From Centroberyx gerrardi (lineage: Eukaryota; Chordata; Actinopteri; Beryciformes; Berycidae): a stretch of DNA of 64,000 bases. The position numbers and the translations under genes were made by a program. Positions within the stretch are counted from its first letter, which is position 1, and every line of letters begins with the position of its first letter. Under the pieces are notes generated by a model that made no database searches, was not told where the DNA came from, and saw only the letters and a program-made list of their open reading frames with translations. Shown piece by piece: positions 18,901 through 29,947 of the stretch. The stretch covers positions 13,660,854-13,724,853 of the forward strand of contig NC_136000.1 of NCBI RefSeq assembly GCF_048128805.1, in the 5' to 3' direction.

Positions 18901-21352
18901 CAAGACAAGCCATTGAAAAGGTTTGTATGACCAATTACATTTGATGTTACATTTGTATATATGGTCTTTGCAATTATGTGGAGGGTTGCCCTAGAGGAAA
19001 CAAACTAATGTTGTGTATTCATTGATTCTGAAGACAGCTGAGCTCGTCCATTGAGTTGGAGCAGGACACAGAAGAGATGTCAAATTCATCCAAGAGACGC
19101 CAATCGTCAAGTAGAGTCAGGTGTGAAAATGTTGAACAGACTCAAATTCAGGTAGGGCAAATGCTGAATCTACAAATACAAATACACACACTTCATAAAA
19201 CTATATATCAATTTCATAACACAATCAGTTGCTGCAGTTAGCGAGGGTGAGAATGATGCAGATATTGATCTGAGTTCATTTGTACCATGATGGAGCACAG
19301 ATTTACATAAATTCAATCTTGTCTCAGGCAAAAATGGTCTCAATCCTAACAAGCAAAGGAAAAGAAAACACGTTAAATTTAAATGAAATGTAAAGTTTAA
19401 CCCCTATACCTGAATTTTAGAGCAGAATTGTCAGTCCTCAGCGAGTGTTCAAGGTGGTTTTCCTGGGTAACTCAGGAGTGGGTAAGAGCTCCTTCATCCA
19501 GCACTTCTGCTCCGGACACTTCTCCGGTACAATGACTGCTACTGTTGGTAAGCCCTTCTCTTGTTATGATCACGCCCCAGTGAACTTAATCATGCTAATT
19601 AATATGCTTTTCCAGGCATCTAAGTAAAGTATGATAAATGTCCAGTGGGCTCTGTTGCTTCTAGGTATAGATTACCAAATGAAGACTGTGACTCTGGGCT
19701 CCACCACCATTGTCCTGCAGCTGTGGGACACCGCAGGACAGGAGAGGTTGGACATGACACAACTTACTCCCATGTTCAATAGCAATCTGCTTTTTGCCTT
19801 TACATATACCACACATCCTGAGTTATGAAGTTTCTGTCCATCTTGAAAGAGTATCGTCATTCCTACTCCCCGATTTTTGCTTTTTATGGGTATTATTTGT
19901 TTCTTATCCTTCTGTGTTCTCACTTATTCCCGTCAGATTTCGCAGCATCACCCAGCAGTACTACCGTAAGGCTGATGGCATCCTCACCATGTATGACGTC
20001 ACTCACTCCCCCTCCTTCACCGCTGTGAGAGGATGGATGGACGCTGTGCAGGTGAGCGGGTGGAGATGTCCACAGATGGTTTGACATGCAAACATGCAAA
20101 GCAATTTGTCCCATTTTGAATACACACGCAGGTTGTGGGCAATAAAATGCACTAGGCACTTAGGCACTTATGGCATCTGAACAATAGCAATCTGTGTGTG
20201 TGTGTAGACACATTCTTGTGAACACAATAACTCAAGAGCAATACATGATAGAAACTTCATATTTACACCACAGGTTCCCCCTATACAGTAGATGATCTGA
20301 TTAGATTTTGGACCATCTTGCTGCATAAATATGCATATTAATTATTATTTCTTGAAACTACTGTAACTGTACTGTAACTCCTTAAAGTATGCTGACATAG
20401 AAATATGTGTTAATTATTAGCATTATTAGCTTAATGGACTCGTTGGTATAACTGGTTATATTTAATATATCATGGTGATTATGGTGGGACATTAGGCAGC
20501 TCAAGTTCCTCTTGTTTTCTGATGCTTTTATAGACACTACAGCAGCATTCTACACAGTTGGGGAGTATATTTTCTTCAGTTTTCAAACCCTAACACATTG
20601 ACGAGAATGTACGTAGTCTAACCTGTCGTAAGTCTGTCCCAGGAGAATAAGTGTGAAGGGACGGTGCTAATGCTGCTGGGGAACAAGCTGGACCTGGCAG
20701 ACGGTCACAGCAGAAAAGTGTCAACAAAGGAGGGGCAGAGGCTAGCAGAGGTGAGGGGGGGCATTTGAATATTCAAACCAAGTGATTTGCTCATAATGTC
20801 ACTGCTGAGAAAGGAACCATTTTTGCTGGGAATAAATGTGTTTTTTTACTCACTGTTTCCTACAGCAGCACCAGGCTGTGTTCTACGAGTGTAGTGCCAA
20901 GACGGGACATAACATGGAGGAGCTGATGACTCAGCTGGCTGGGTATGGCATCATATATGTTGCACTTCTTTACACTATATGTCACTCATATCATCCATAT
21001 CCCACAGAATATTTGGATCTGCAGTGTTGGCATTTTGTTATTATACTCTTCATTTCTCTTAATTTTTCACTGTAGCCAACATTGTCTCTCATATTATTTT
21101 TTTCATAAACCTGACAATAAGCAAGGCAATTGATAAAAATAAAAAATAAAATGAAATGAAAAATGCAGTGGTGTTAATGGCAATATGAAACATTTTATTT
21201 AAAGATTTATTGATATACAAGGTTTCTCCTGGACAGTGATGATATTATAGTTTTCTTCTTATCTCAGGATGTTAGCTGCCCAACATGATCGACAATGTGA
21301 AGACTCACTTTTACTGACCGAGGATACTACCAAAACAAGCTGCTGTAGATAG
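14645..21352 (+). CDS. cracr2b: CRAC channel regulator 2B with Rab GTPase domain (long form)
   Basis: Calcium-sensing EF-hand protein of the CRACR2A/2B (EFCAB4) family, which regulates store-operated Orai/STIM entry. Exons: 14645..14899, 14986..15097, 15254..15401, 16504..16650, 16798..16888, 16978..17073, 17159..17346, 17475..17546, 17808..17862, 18841..18920, 19034..19151, 19421..19547, 19665..19746, 19937..20051, 20643..20750, 20866..20942, 21268..21352 (651 aa; all phases agree). EF-hand loops are at residues 72-83 ([12 protein letters not shown], Lys at position 5) and 106-117 ([12 protein letters not shown], canonical). A coiled coil spans roughly 170-420. From about 455 a full Rab fold follows: [19 protein letters not shown] and SAK. 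The C-terminus SCCR is a CCX-type geranylgeranylation signal. Paralogue choice (2B rather than 2A) rests on the neighbour cd151, as in mammalian 11p15.5. Mammalian CRACR2B, as I recall it, lacks the Rab part. Confidence 0.9.
15602..15660. repeat. Fragment of a common fish interspersed repeat
   Basis: The stretch containing GGCATTTAGCTGACGCTTTT then ATCTAGAGCAACTTACA matches a motif I recall from many teleost genomes. The family name is not certain, and no ends are visible. Confidence 0.45.
15863..15949. repeat. (AT)n microsatellite
   Basis: About 85 bp of almost pure AT with two interruptions, in cracr2b intron 3. Confidence 0.97.
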
Positions 21353-23123
21353 ACAGTAATGGACTGTCTTTTCAAAAGACTCACAAAACATTCCCAGATG
21401 TCTTTGTCACGGTTCAGTGGAATTTTGTTTTCTTTGTTGGGACAGTTGGAGGGATTTATAGGGAATGGTGAAGGGGAGTCACAGGTGAATCCTACACCAA
21501 CAAGGGCATGGTATCAAAGGCAGGGTCACACCTACTCTATCTTCATCTTTAGAAACAAAGTGCCATTCTTTTATGAACAAGTTTACTGGACTGTATGTTT
21601 AATGTTTGCCTATGTTGTTTTGTATATTGTTAATTGATCCAATAAAGGATATTTTTGGTAATTGTTCTGACTTCATCAGTCTTTTAAAAATGTGCTGAAC
21701 CATTCCTCCTTAGCAACGTCATTGTTTTTGGCAGTGTCAACATAAGTCATGTGCATGAGGAGCCAGCTGGTGGCAGCCATGCACTTTTAATAGGCCGTGG
21801 TGTGGCAAGCTGACCCACTCCAAAAGAGGACAGACGCTCAGACGCTTGGGTAGTAGGCTTGGGTCTGAGTGTCAACTGAGAACTTTCCCTGTCGCTCTTA
21901 ACCTTCAAAGAGAGCAGCACACAGAGACAGGGGTTAGTGGGAGCTTGGAAGACGTTACCCCAATAATCTGCATCCTTCACGGCCCACCGTCCCAAGATCA
22001 GGTAGGAGTATTTTAGTCACGGGGGGAGAGGGAGAGGAATGTTTCCATGACACAATGGTTTAAAAATAACTCTGAATATGAGTTCATTAGGAGATTTTGT
22101 TTTTCTCGACAATCACATTCACACATTGAGTGCTTTTTCTAATGGCTGGAAAACAGCATTATATCTTTTATGTGTTTAGTGTATTTAATGTTTTATTTGA
22201 TATGATTCTATTATCCTTCATACCCTTACTTTGTCTGTTAATTCCCCAAAAAGAGATGTTCACTGGTACCTGAAATGTAACACCACCATCTCTCATGATG
22301 CTGAGAGTCATAACTTGACAGTGGCTGAAGAAAGTTCAAAAGTTTAGGAAAAAACAATTAGACTGTGACTAAGTCATAAAATAAGAGGAGAAATCCAACA
22401 GTATGTCGTTGAGTTTCAGGGTGTAAGGAGACCAGGTTAAGTTACTGGGATGGGAGACATATATATCTGTCTGCTAGTTGGCATGTGAGACAAGTTGTTA
22501 AGTAGTTTTCCCCACAACGTATTTTATTTCATCAGTATAGTCTCTCTTCGTCGCACTGTGTTCTGCTAACTTTTTGCATGTTTTGGAATGCACCAAATTT
22601 TCTTGTTATGGGCTACGTTTTATGTCCCTTAGCAGTAATACATTTAAAACCTTAAAGAAGATTAAATATTTTGTCAGAGAAGCTCTAACGTAGGTGTGTA
22701 TGTTAGAGTTCAGTTCCATAATCAGCTTTTCACACCACACAAGCAGAACTAGAGCGTTTCAGACTGAAAGAGGATAGTCCTATTTTCTAACCAAGCTTCA
22801 TAGTGCAGAGGAATAACTTACTTCACCAGTCTCAATCAGATACAGCAGTGATAGGCTTAACTTAGTGTCATGCAAGTATAGAGGCAGGAAGTCATGCGAT
22901 CATAATCTTAGCTATAGTATGAGAGCAGCGTTGGAAGATATGGCCTGCTGTGAGAGCATCTTGTGTTCATTCTCTAGCGGGAGGTTCAGCATTTAATCTT
23001 CTCCAGACACATTTTTGGTAGTACTGTATTCAGTGATTTTTTTTTTCTTTCTTCTTCTGTACTTGTTGATGCAAATCTGTACTTCAACTTACAATGTAAC
23101 ACATGTACATTTTTCTTTTCAGA
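21353..23123 (+). other. cracr2b 3' UTR, then cd151 5' UTR exon and intron
   Basis: A canonical AATAAA at 21641-21646 ends cracr2b. Around 21900-22001 a GC-richer stretch ends with a good donor (AAGATCAG then GTAGGAG) and fits a non-coding first exon of cd151. The remaining 1.1 kb is its intron. No other gene is supported. Confidence 0.5.
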
Positions 23124-24559
23124 ATGGAAGCACGGCGTGAAAAAACAAACACGTGCGGGACAGTTTGTCTGAAATATCTCCTTTTTATTTTTAACGTTCT
23201 TTTCTGGGTAAGTTGACAACAAGGATTTCCACTGAACTGAAGGCAACAAAATCCCCCATTTCCATTTCATTGCAGGGCTCCACTGAGTCCCATTAATGAT
23301 CAACAGATATACAGGGTGATTTTTGATTTATGACAACAGCAACAGCTGACAAAATTTACAGTATCCCTGCCTTTATGTTTTACCCTGAATAACCATCGCA
23401 TTCCTTATGTACAATTAGAAGCTGTATTAGTATGTTCTATACTATCTCTACAAATTTTACAGTACCATTTAGTTTATGCACAGTGAAAAACAATAAAAGA
23501 CACAGTCTGTTAATATGGTTATGCTGGAGGTAAGGAGGGAAAATAAATGCTACATACCCAGAGACAGATCTAGGCCTACATCTATAGATACATCTTTTAT
23601 TTTCTTAACTTTAGGCCTTAAGTGTGGACAGAATCAATCCTAGTCTTGCTCTGTGCATGCCCACACAGTGTGTACTCAGAAACTAAGTGTGATTTATCTG
23701 CTTCTAGATAAACGCAATGAAAAACAAACTTAGCCGCAAGTCTCTTGAGGCCTACAGGCGAGGAATAAGGAATGAATCAGTGTCTCTTTTCCATCACTGC
23801 TGCGTTTTTAGTGGGGCGAGGAGCTACACAGAGCCGGTTTAAATTATGTGGTGCATTCTTGATACGACCATGTGGTTTGAATTGAGCTGATAACGCTGCG
23901 TTCTGTCAGCTGGCAGGTGGGGCCGTGCTGGCGGTGGGAGTGTGGACTGTGGTGGAGAAGAGCGAGTACATCAGTTTGCTCAACTCCGGCTACTACTCAG
24001 CCTCGGCGTACATCCTGATAGCCGCCGGGGCCATTGTGGTAGTGACGGGGATAATTGGGTGCTGTGCCACTCTGAAGGAGATGAAGAGCCTTTTGATTGT
24101 GGTAAGAGGGTCACTCAAAGTAACACACACACCGCCCCGTCACATTATAATTGAATGTTTTATTATGGCTGTGTTATTTACTACTACAAGACAGTAACAG
24201 CAAATATGAGATAACTATCTATTGTCTAGTATAATGATTATACAGATCATTATACTTGTATATTTAAATAAAACCCAAGCATTAACCCATCATTTCATTA
24301 TAGGGAATCAGAAAAAAAGGAAAAGGCAAATTCAGTGATAAGAGTTTCTGTTTATATACACACAACCTTGTTTGAGTTTAGGTGTATTAAAAGTTCATCC
24401 TGGGTGACCTGTCTGGTCTGCATGTATACAGTGAAGCTCATGTCAGATATAACAGACAAAGTAATGCAGAGTGTATCTTTAAGAGTTTAGATTTAGAGCG
24501 TGGCTCATGCCAGAGGAATGAAGGGCATCACAGGCGGGTGCTTGGACTTTAGAGTGTGT

Positions 24560-24592
<33 letters not shown>

Positions 24593-26740
24593 TGAGAGAA
24601 TATAAAATAGAAGCAAAACTGCACAAGCTCTGTGACGTTATTTCTATTTTCAGATTCCCCATGATCTTTGTAATGAATAGCTTCCTTCTTACAATTTAGT
24701 CATGCATTATCTGGAGCATAACGTTTCTTTTGGCTTTTTAAATCAGCATAACTGCACCGATTTTAATGCTTATTATGAATGTCATAACCGTAACACTGTG
24801 TTCTACCAAATTTTCTGTCTCTCTCTCCACTACAGTATTTTATCTTGTTGTTCTGTATTTTCCTGCTGGAAGTCGTTGCTGGTGTGCTGGCCTACATCAA
24901 CTACCAAGAGGTAAAGCTTTTGAATTTACTGAAATTGAGTTATGACTGAGGTGCAGTGGCAGATATCAGTCCCATAATGCCATTTCTCAACATAAACATT
25001 GGAAGCTAAAACTCTTTTACCACCAAACCACCTGATTGCACTTCTTCATATTTTTTTGCTCAGAGCCACTGTTTTCTTTCTTTTCTTTTTTTTTTTTTTA
25101 TCTCACCCCACCAAATACTAATCTGGCTTGGTCTTTCTCTCTGCTTGTATTTTATACTAATACTGTAAATTGTCCGTAATGTGATTTCAAACCCCTTTCC
25201 TTTTTCTCCATGGTCTCTATTTACATTTTTCGTATTACCCAAAAACAAGGGAATGGCACAGTCGCTGTACACTATTGTGAAATTTTCTCTGCGTGCATAT
25301 ATGTGCATGCTCTTCATTTGTCCGTTTTTCCATCCTTCTCACTCACCTCTCTTTCTTCCCCCTCTTCTTGCTCCAGTGTTTCCCTTTCTGCTACCAGGTA
25401 ATCTGTTGTCACCCGTTTCCATTTTTATATCAAACTGTTTCTCGAACAGGCTGGTATAAGATGGTTAGATTTCACTCAAGCAACACTACTATTTTCTTTT
25501 TATTTTACAAAAATATTTAAAGAATGCTCATGTCAGACAGGGTGTGGGGGTCAGAGGATCTAAGCTCTCATATACTCTGAGCTATGTGAGCATTGGACAG
25601 GTACAGTGGAATGTTACAAGGGAGGAAAGAAACTTGACCATGGGCTATATTTATGAAAAGGGGGGGGGGGGGGGGGGGTGTCCAGAAGAAACTCACATCA
25701 GTGCAGGTGACAAATTCTTCTCAGAAAGCAGTCACTCAAGTCCTGCTCCTTCCTGTCCCACAGCTGGATGAGGAGCTCAGACAGAACCTGAGGGAGACCA
25801 TGCAGCAGAAATACCAGCAGCCGGGGGAGGAGAGCATCACGCAGGCTGTGGACAAGCTTCAGCAGGAGGTATGGAAGTGGGATGTGTTCATGATCACACG
25901 AGTATCCATCCGACCTGACTGAAAAGGAGTATAACAACATTAGCTTTATTGCTTATACGCCTGAGAAAAGCACACTGGCTCTAAAGTTTCAGTTTGACTG
26001 GGGAATGTTAGATTACTTTGGTTGAGGTGTTTTTACGCAGTCAATTAATTTGGAATGAGAGTAAATTAGCCCCATTTGGTTGCATGTGAACATAATCAGT
26101 GTTGAACTCATTTTAAGTTCAGTCATAACTGTATCCCTAACCATCCTCATGTTTTTCTATCCTGTTCCACCCTGTGCTGCCAATTACGTCTCAGTTTAAG
26201 TGTTGTGGCAGTAAGAACTCCTCAGACTGGTCAGCCAGTGTGTGGATCCAGGCAGTGGAGAACAAAAGGCTGGTTCCTGACAGCTGCTGCAAAACCCCCA
26301 CTGACTACTGTGGCCAAAGGGACCATCCCTCCAACATCTACAAGGTAGAGGTAGGTATGGCTATCCGTTTGGCTGTGGATAACCTTTGGATTATAACAGT
26401 GTGTTAATTTCTTCCCCTTTCTTGTGCTCTCAGGGAGGTTGCATCATGAAATTAGAGGACTTCATCCTGAGTCAGTTGCATATTCTTGGTGCAGTGGCTA
26501 TAGGGATTGCATTTCTCCAGGTAAAGCCCTATAAACCACTGAGTGAAACAGTTCCTGATGTGACTCACTGTTGCAGCTGCTGGTGCAAAACACCAGCAGC
26601 TGCAACAGCTTCTGTGTACAATGGTTGGTTTTGTGTGCAGTGTGGTATTAACAAGTTCCTATAATGTCTCTCTCTTTCAGCTCGTGGGGATGATGTTTAC
26701 CTGCTGCCTTTATCGAAATTTAAAAGAAGAACCATACTGA
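23124..26740 (+). CDS. cd151: CD151 tetraspanin
   Basis: CD151 is a plasma-membrane tetraspanin that binds laminin-receptor integrins and organises adhesion webs. Exons: 23124..23207, 23910..24101, 24836..24910, 25764..25868, 26195..26350, 26434..26520, 26681..26740 (252 aa). The N-terminus [20 protein letters not shown] leads into helix 1. Helices 2 and 3 lie in exons 2-3 and helix 4 in exon 6. The large loop has the CCG motif ([12 protein letters not shown]), [16 protein letters not shown] and GGC. The QRD triplet of the integrin-binding site is kept. The tail YRNLKEEPY keeps a YxxL sorting motif, and juxtamembrane Cys pairs for palmitoylation are present. It follows cracr2b, as in mammals. 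Confidence 0.96.
25660..25678 (+). repeat. Poly-G run (19 G) in cd151 intron 3
   Basis: Uninterrupted G tract about 85 bp upstream of the exon 4 acceptor. It may be a sequencing or assembly-length artefact, or a G-quadruplex former. Confidence 0.9.
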
Positions 26741-27412
26741 GTTTTTTGAGTTTGGCATCACCAAATGTTTGGTTATATATTTTATATCCCTAATATACAC
26801 AATTCTAGAATGTTGTGAAGGTATACTTCAAAATTGTGACATGATCATTTTCAAGAAACACATTTATAGGTGAAGCGGTCATGCTGCTGGACAGCACTGC
26901 TCTGTTCTGTGTATTCCAATGCATGCTTTCTATATTTTCACTATATTTTCACTAATGTTGAGTGGATGACCTGGTAACCGAAAGATTTCTTTTAACGAGC
27001 AGACAATTTAACATGTTTTGTTGGGTTCAAGAGAGTATACATTTGCAAAAATTGTTGGTCTTGTCTTGTAGTCTAGTTGAATTTTTATGTATGTCACACT
27101 TTTAAAAGCAGTTTTTACCAGCTAATTTAAAAGATAAATATGTAAAAAAAAAAATATGTTTGTTGGAATGCAATTAAAACACAGTTATTAATTTTGTTGT
27201 CATTTATTATTGGCAATGATTTTCACAGATCATTTACATTCTTGCCCCCGCCTCACACCGAACTTTTATTTTGAAATTATTTTAGCGGATGTTGTTGTCA
27301 GCTGACAACACTTCCCTCTATTGGTTTTCTCGCCTTATTTCACTCAAAACCTCCTTGACTTCAAACAAGCTAAATAACTGTTTTATTCGGAGGCTACAGA
27401 GAATTGCACGAA
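26741..27412 (+). other. cd151 3' UTR and gatd1 promoter
   Basis: AT-rich 3' UTR of cd151 with an ATTAAA-like signal near 27172. An 18-bp perfect palindrome, TGTTGTCAGCTGACAACA (27293-27310), centred on an E-box CAGCTG, lies about 100 bp upstream of the gatd1 ATG. Confidence 0.5.
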
Positions 27413-28945
27413 ATGTCTGCGAAGCCAACTTGTTTGATAGTGGCGAGTGCTTCTCCTCAAGGTGGGTTATTGATTTCCGTCCATCAGCAGTTACATTAGG
27501 GTTAGGGTTCGAACACAATGACACACACATGAATTAGCCAATATTACGTTTTCTGCAACACTTCATATTTCAAAGGCAGCTTAGTTATTTCTTTATCTTA
27601 ATGTTACTTCCACCATCTAGCTGTGGTCCAAAGTAAAGCATCACTGTCAACATTTAGCCAAGCCTTGGTCCCATACAGGAATCAGGAAAACCGGTTATAG
27701 ATATTTCTGCTGCAGCTGTACTGTGCCTATACGCTCCAGCACGTGCATTTGCTAACTGATGCGTTTTGTTAATTCAGGAGTGTCTGCAAAATCATTCCAT
27801 CAATCCTTCAGTCTTTGCAGCTCAGTGTTCAACCTCCAGACAGCAACGCCTGGGGTAGGACTCATTTTCTGACAAAATGTGCAGCAAAATAAACTTTTCT
27901 GCCATATGTCTCACAGTTACTATTTGAATTGCAGGGGAAGCCTATAGACTTTGTTGGGGTCGATGAAAGCACTGCTAGATGGGTGCAGGACTTCAATGTG
28001 AAACCCTACGCAACACCAGCCAAACTTGAATCTATAGATGGTGAGGATGACTAAAATGTTTATTTACTTGATGCCCATTTGACTGTTTTCTTGCCTTTTG
28101 CTGCTGTGTTGTTTGGACTGTGCTGAGCTCAAGGTTATGTCATGATGACCCCTCCAGGTGCCCGGTACCAAGCGCTCCTCATCCCGGACTGCCCCGGAGC
28201 GCTCAATGACCTGGCACACAGCGGCTCTCTGCACCGCATTCTCACTCACTTCATCTCTCAGCAAAGTGAGTGTGTGGCTCCTGTGGTATCCAGTCAGTCT
28301 GCAATCTTGAAAACAGTCCATTACAGTTATGGCATACGCTCATTTGGGGCCGGCATGACGCACAGGTCTGGTGTAGAGACGTGGCTGCAAACTGTCTTTC
28401 TCTGTGTGCAGAGCCTGTGTGCGCAGTGGGACAAGGAGTGTCAGCTTTGTGTTGTGCCACTGAGGGACAGAGGTGGATCTTCAGTGGCTACAGTCTAACA
28501 GGGGTTAGTGTCTGACCTCTCCAGTGTGTGAGGGGAATGTGTCCCAAAATATTTATGCATTTACCTGGTCTTAAGTGTGTATTGCAGTGTAGTAACCAAA
28601 TGTAACTGTTCTTGCTGAAAGCCGTCAGTTTTTGAGCTGGTGCGGAGACCGGACTTTGCCAACCTGCCCTTGATAGTGGAAGACTTTGTGAAAGACAGTG
28701 GTGGATCATACACAGGTGAGCTGCACGTTGAATGCAAAGTACCAGATGCTAAGAGGACTGAGTAAATGCTTAATTAACATGCCTAAAACAAAACTACAAT
28801 CCTTTTATGTTTATCTCTTTGTTTTTCAGCAAGTCAAGAGGACGCCATGCATGTAGTCATAGACAGACACCTAGTAACTGGGCAGAATCTGCAATCAACT
28901 TCAGTTGCTGTAAATAACCTAATCCTGCTCTGTAGTGGCAAGTGA
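27413..28945 (+). CDS. gatd1: Glutamine amidotransferase-like class 1 domain-containing 1 (PDDC1)
   Basis: GATD1 belongs to the DJ-1/PfpI superfamily and its biochemical role is poorly known. Exons: 27413..27461, 27778..27854, 27935..28040, 28158..28265, 28412..28503, 28622..28715, 28830..28945 (213 aa; human about 220). The ATG at 27413 was chosen because [17 protein letters not shown] then [13 protein letters not shown] aligns with the human N-terminus. Earlier ATGs are in another frame. Landmarks: [33 protein letters not shown] with its nucleophile-elbow-like segment, [19 protein letters not shown] with the reactive-cysteine region, and the C-terminal [20 protein letters not shown]. It lies in the same 11p15.5-type cluster as cd151 and chid1. 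Confidence 0.95.
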
Positions 28946-29947
28946 AACTACCAGACAAAATGTTTACAGCCCACACTCCAGATTCAACATGTTTGTTCCA
29001 AATTGATATTCATGTAAAGAATCATACATTCATCCAGGACAAATATCAGGGAAGACGCTGAGTCAGGAGAGATGTCTGGCAACATTGTAAACACAATTCA
29101 TTACTTGTCAATGTCCTAATTACAGACCTAATAAAAAGCCATTTGACAAACTCAAAACATAAATGTTTTGAATCAAAAAAAAAAAAAAAAACCATGGGAT
29201 GTCAGAAGCAGATGCAGTCTGAGTATCTTCAAACAGACATGGAAGATGGGAGCTTAAAGACATCCAACGCAACAGAAGGGAAATGAGTCCAAGATGCATC
29301 TTCACAGCAAAGCTCAATCCAAGAGCAAAACAGTTTGTGGGCAGAGTTGAGCAACATGTCAGAGGATTTCCACTGAATTCTAGCTGAGTATTCGGGACCA
29401 GTGAGGAGAGGTTAGAGAAATTAAATATGAATTCCAAGGCCTGAGGACAAAAATGTACCGCTCTTCATTTAAACTTTATGCATTTTGATCATGCACCTAC
29501 TGTTGTGTAAAAGGGAGAAAAGAGAAGTATTACTGCTGTCTCGCTGTTTGTCCAACAGTTTTCTTATCTTGTCCATGAAAATGAATAAAACAATACTTAA
29601 AAGATCTATGGTTTGCTGCCAATATCTTTTAAAGCAACTAATCCATTTTATTCATGCCGACAATAAGATTCCTCAAAACTTTCACGACCCTCTGACAAGC
29701 CCCAAACCAAGACCAGCACAGGTTGAGTATTAACTAAAGCCCGTCAACGGCTGGTTCCAGAGTTCATTTGACTCAGAAAAGAAAAAAAGAGAAAAATAAT
29801 CACTGCATACAGCACTGATATTTTTGGTTTACCATGTTTGGATTGAAAAAAAAAATGAGGAAAGCAAAACCCAAATTAGATAATTGTGAATCCATATGCT
29901 GATGTTCAAAAGGTCCATCGTAGTCACAAACTTGTCCCTTTCTCTTC
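28946..29947. other. Convergent 3' UTRs of gatd1 and chid1
   Basis: AATAAA at 29130-29135 on the plus strand ends gatd1. tttatt at 29647-29652 gives a minus-strand AATAAA for chid1. An A(17) run lies at about 29177. No further gene is seen. Confidence 0.6.

Noticed and set aside
27289-27412. Long open frame starting upstream of gatd1
   Set aside because: It is in a different frame from the GATD1 protein. The ATG at 27413 reproduces the conserved N-terminus.
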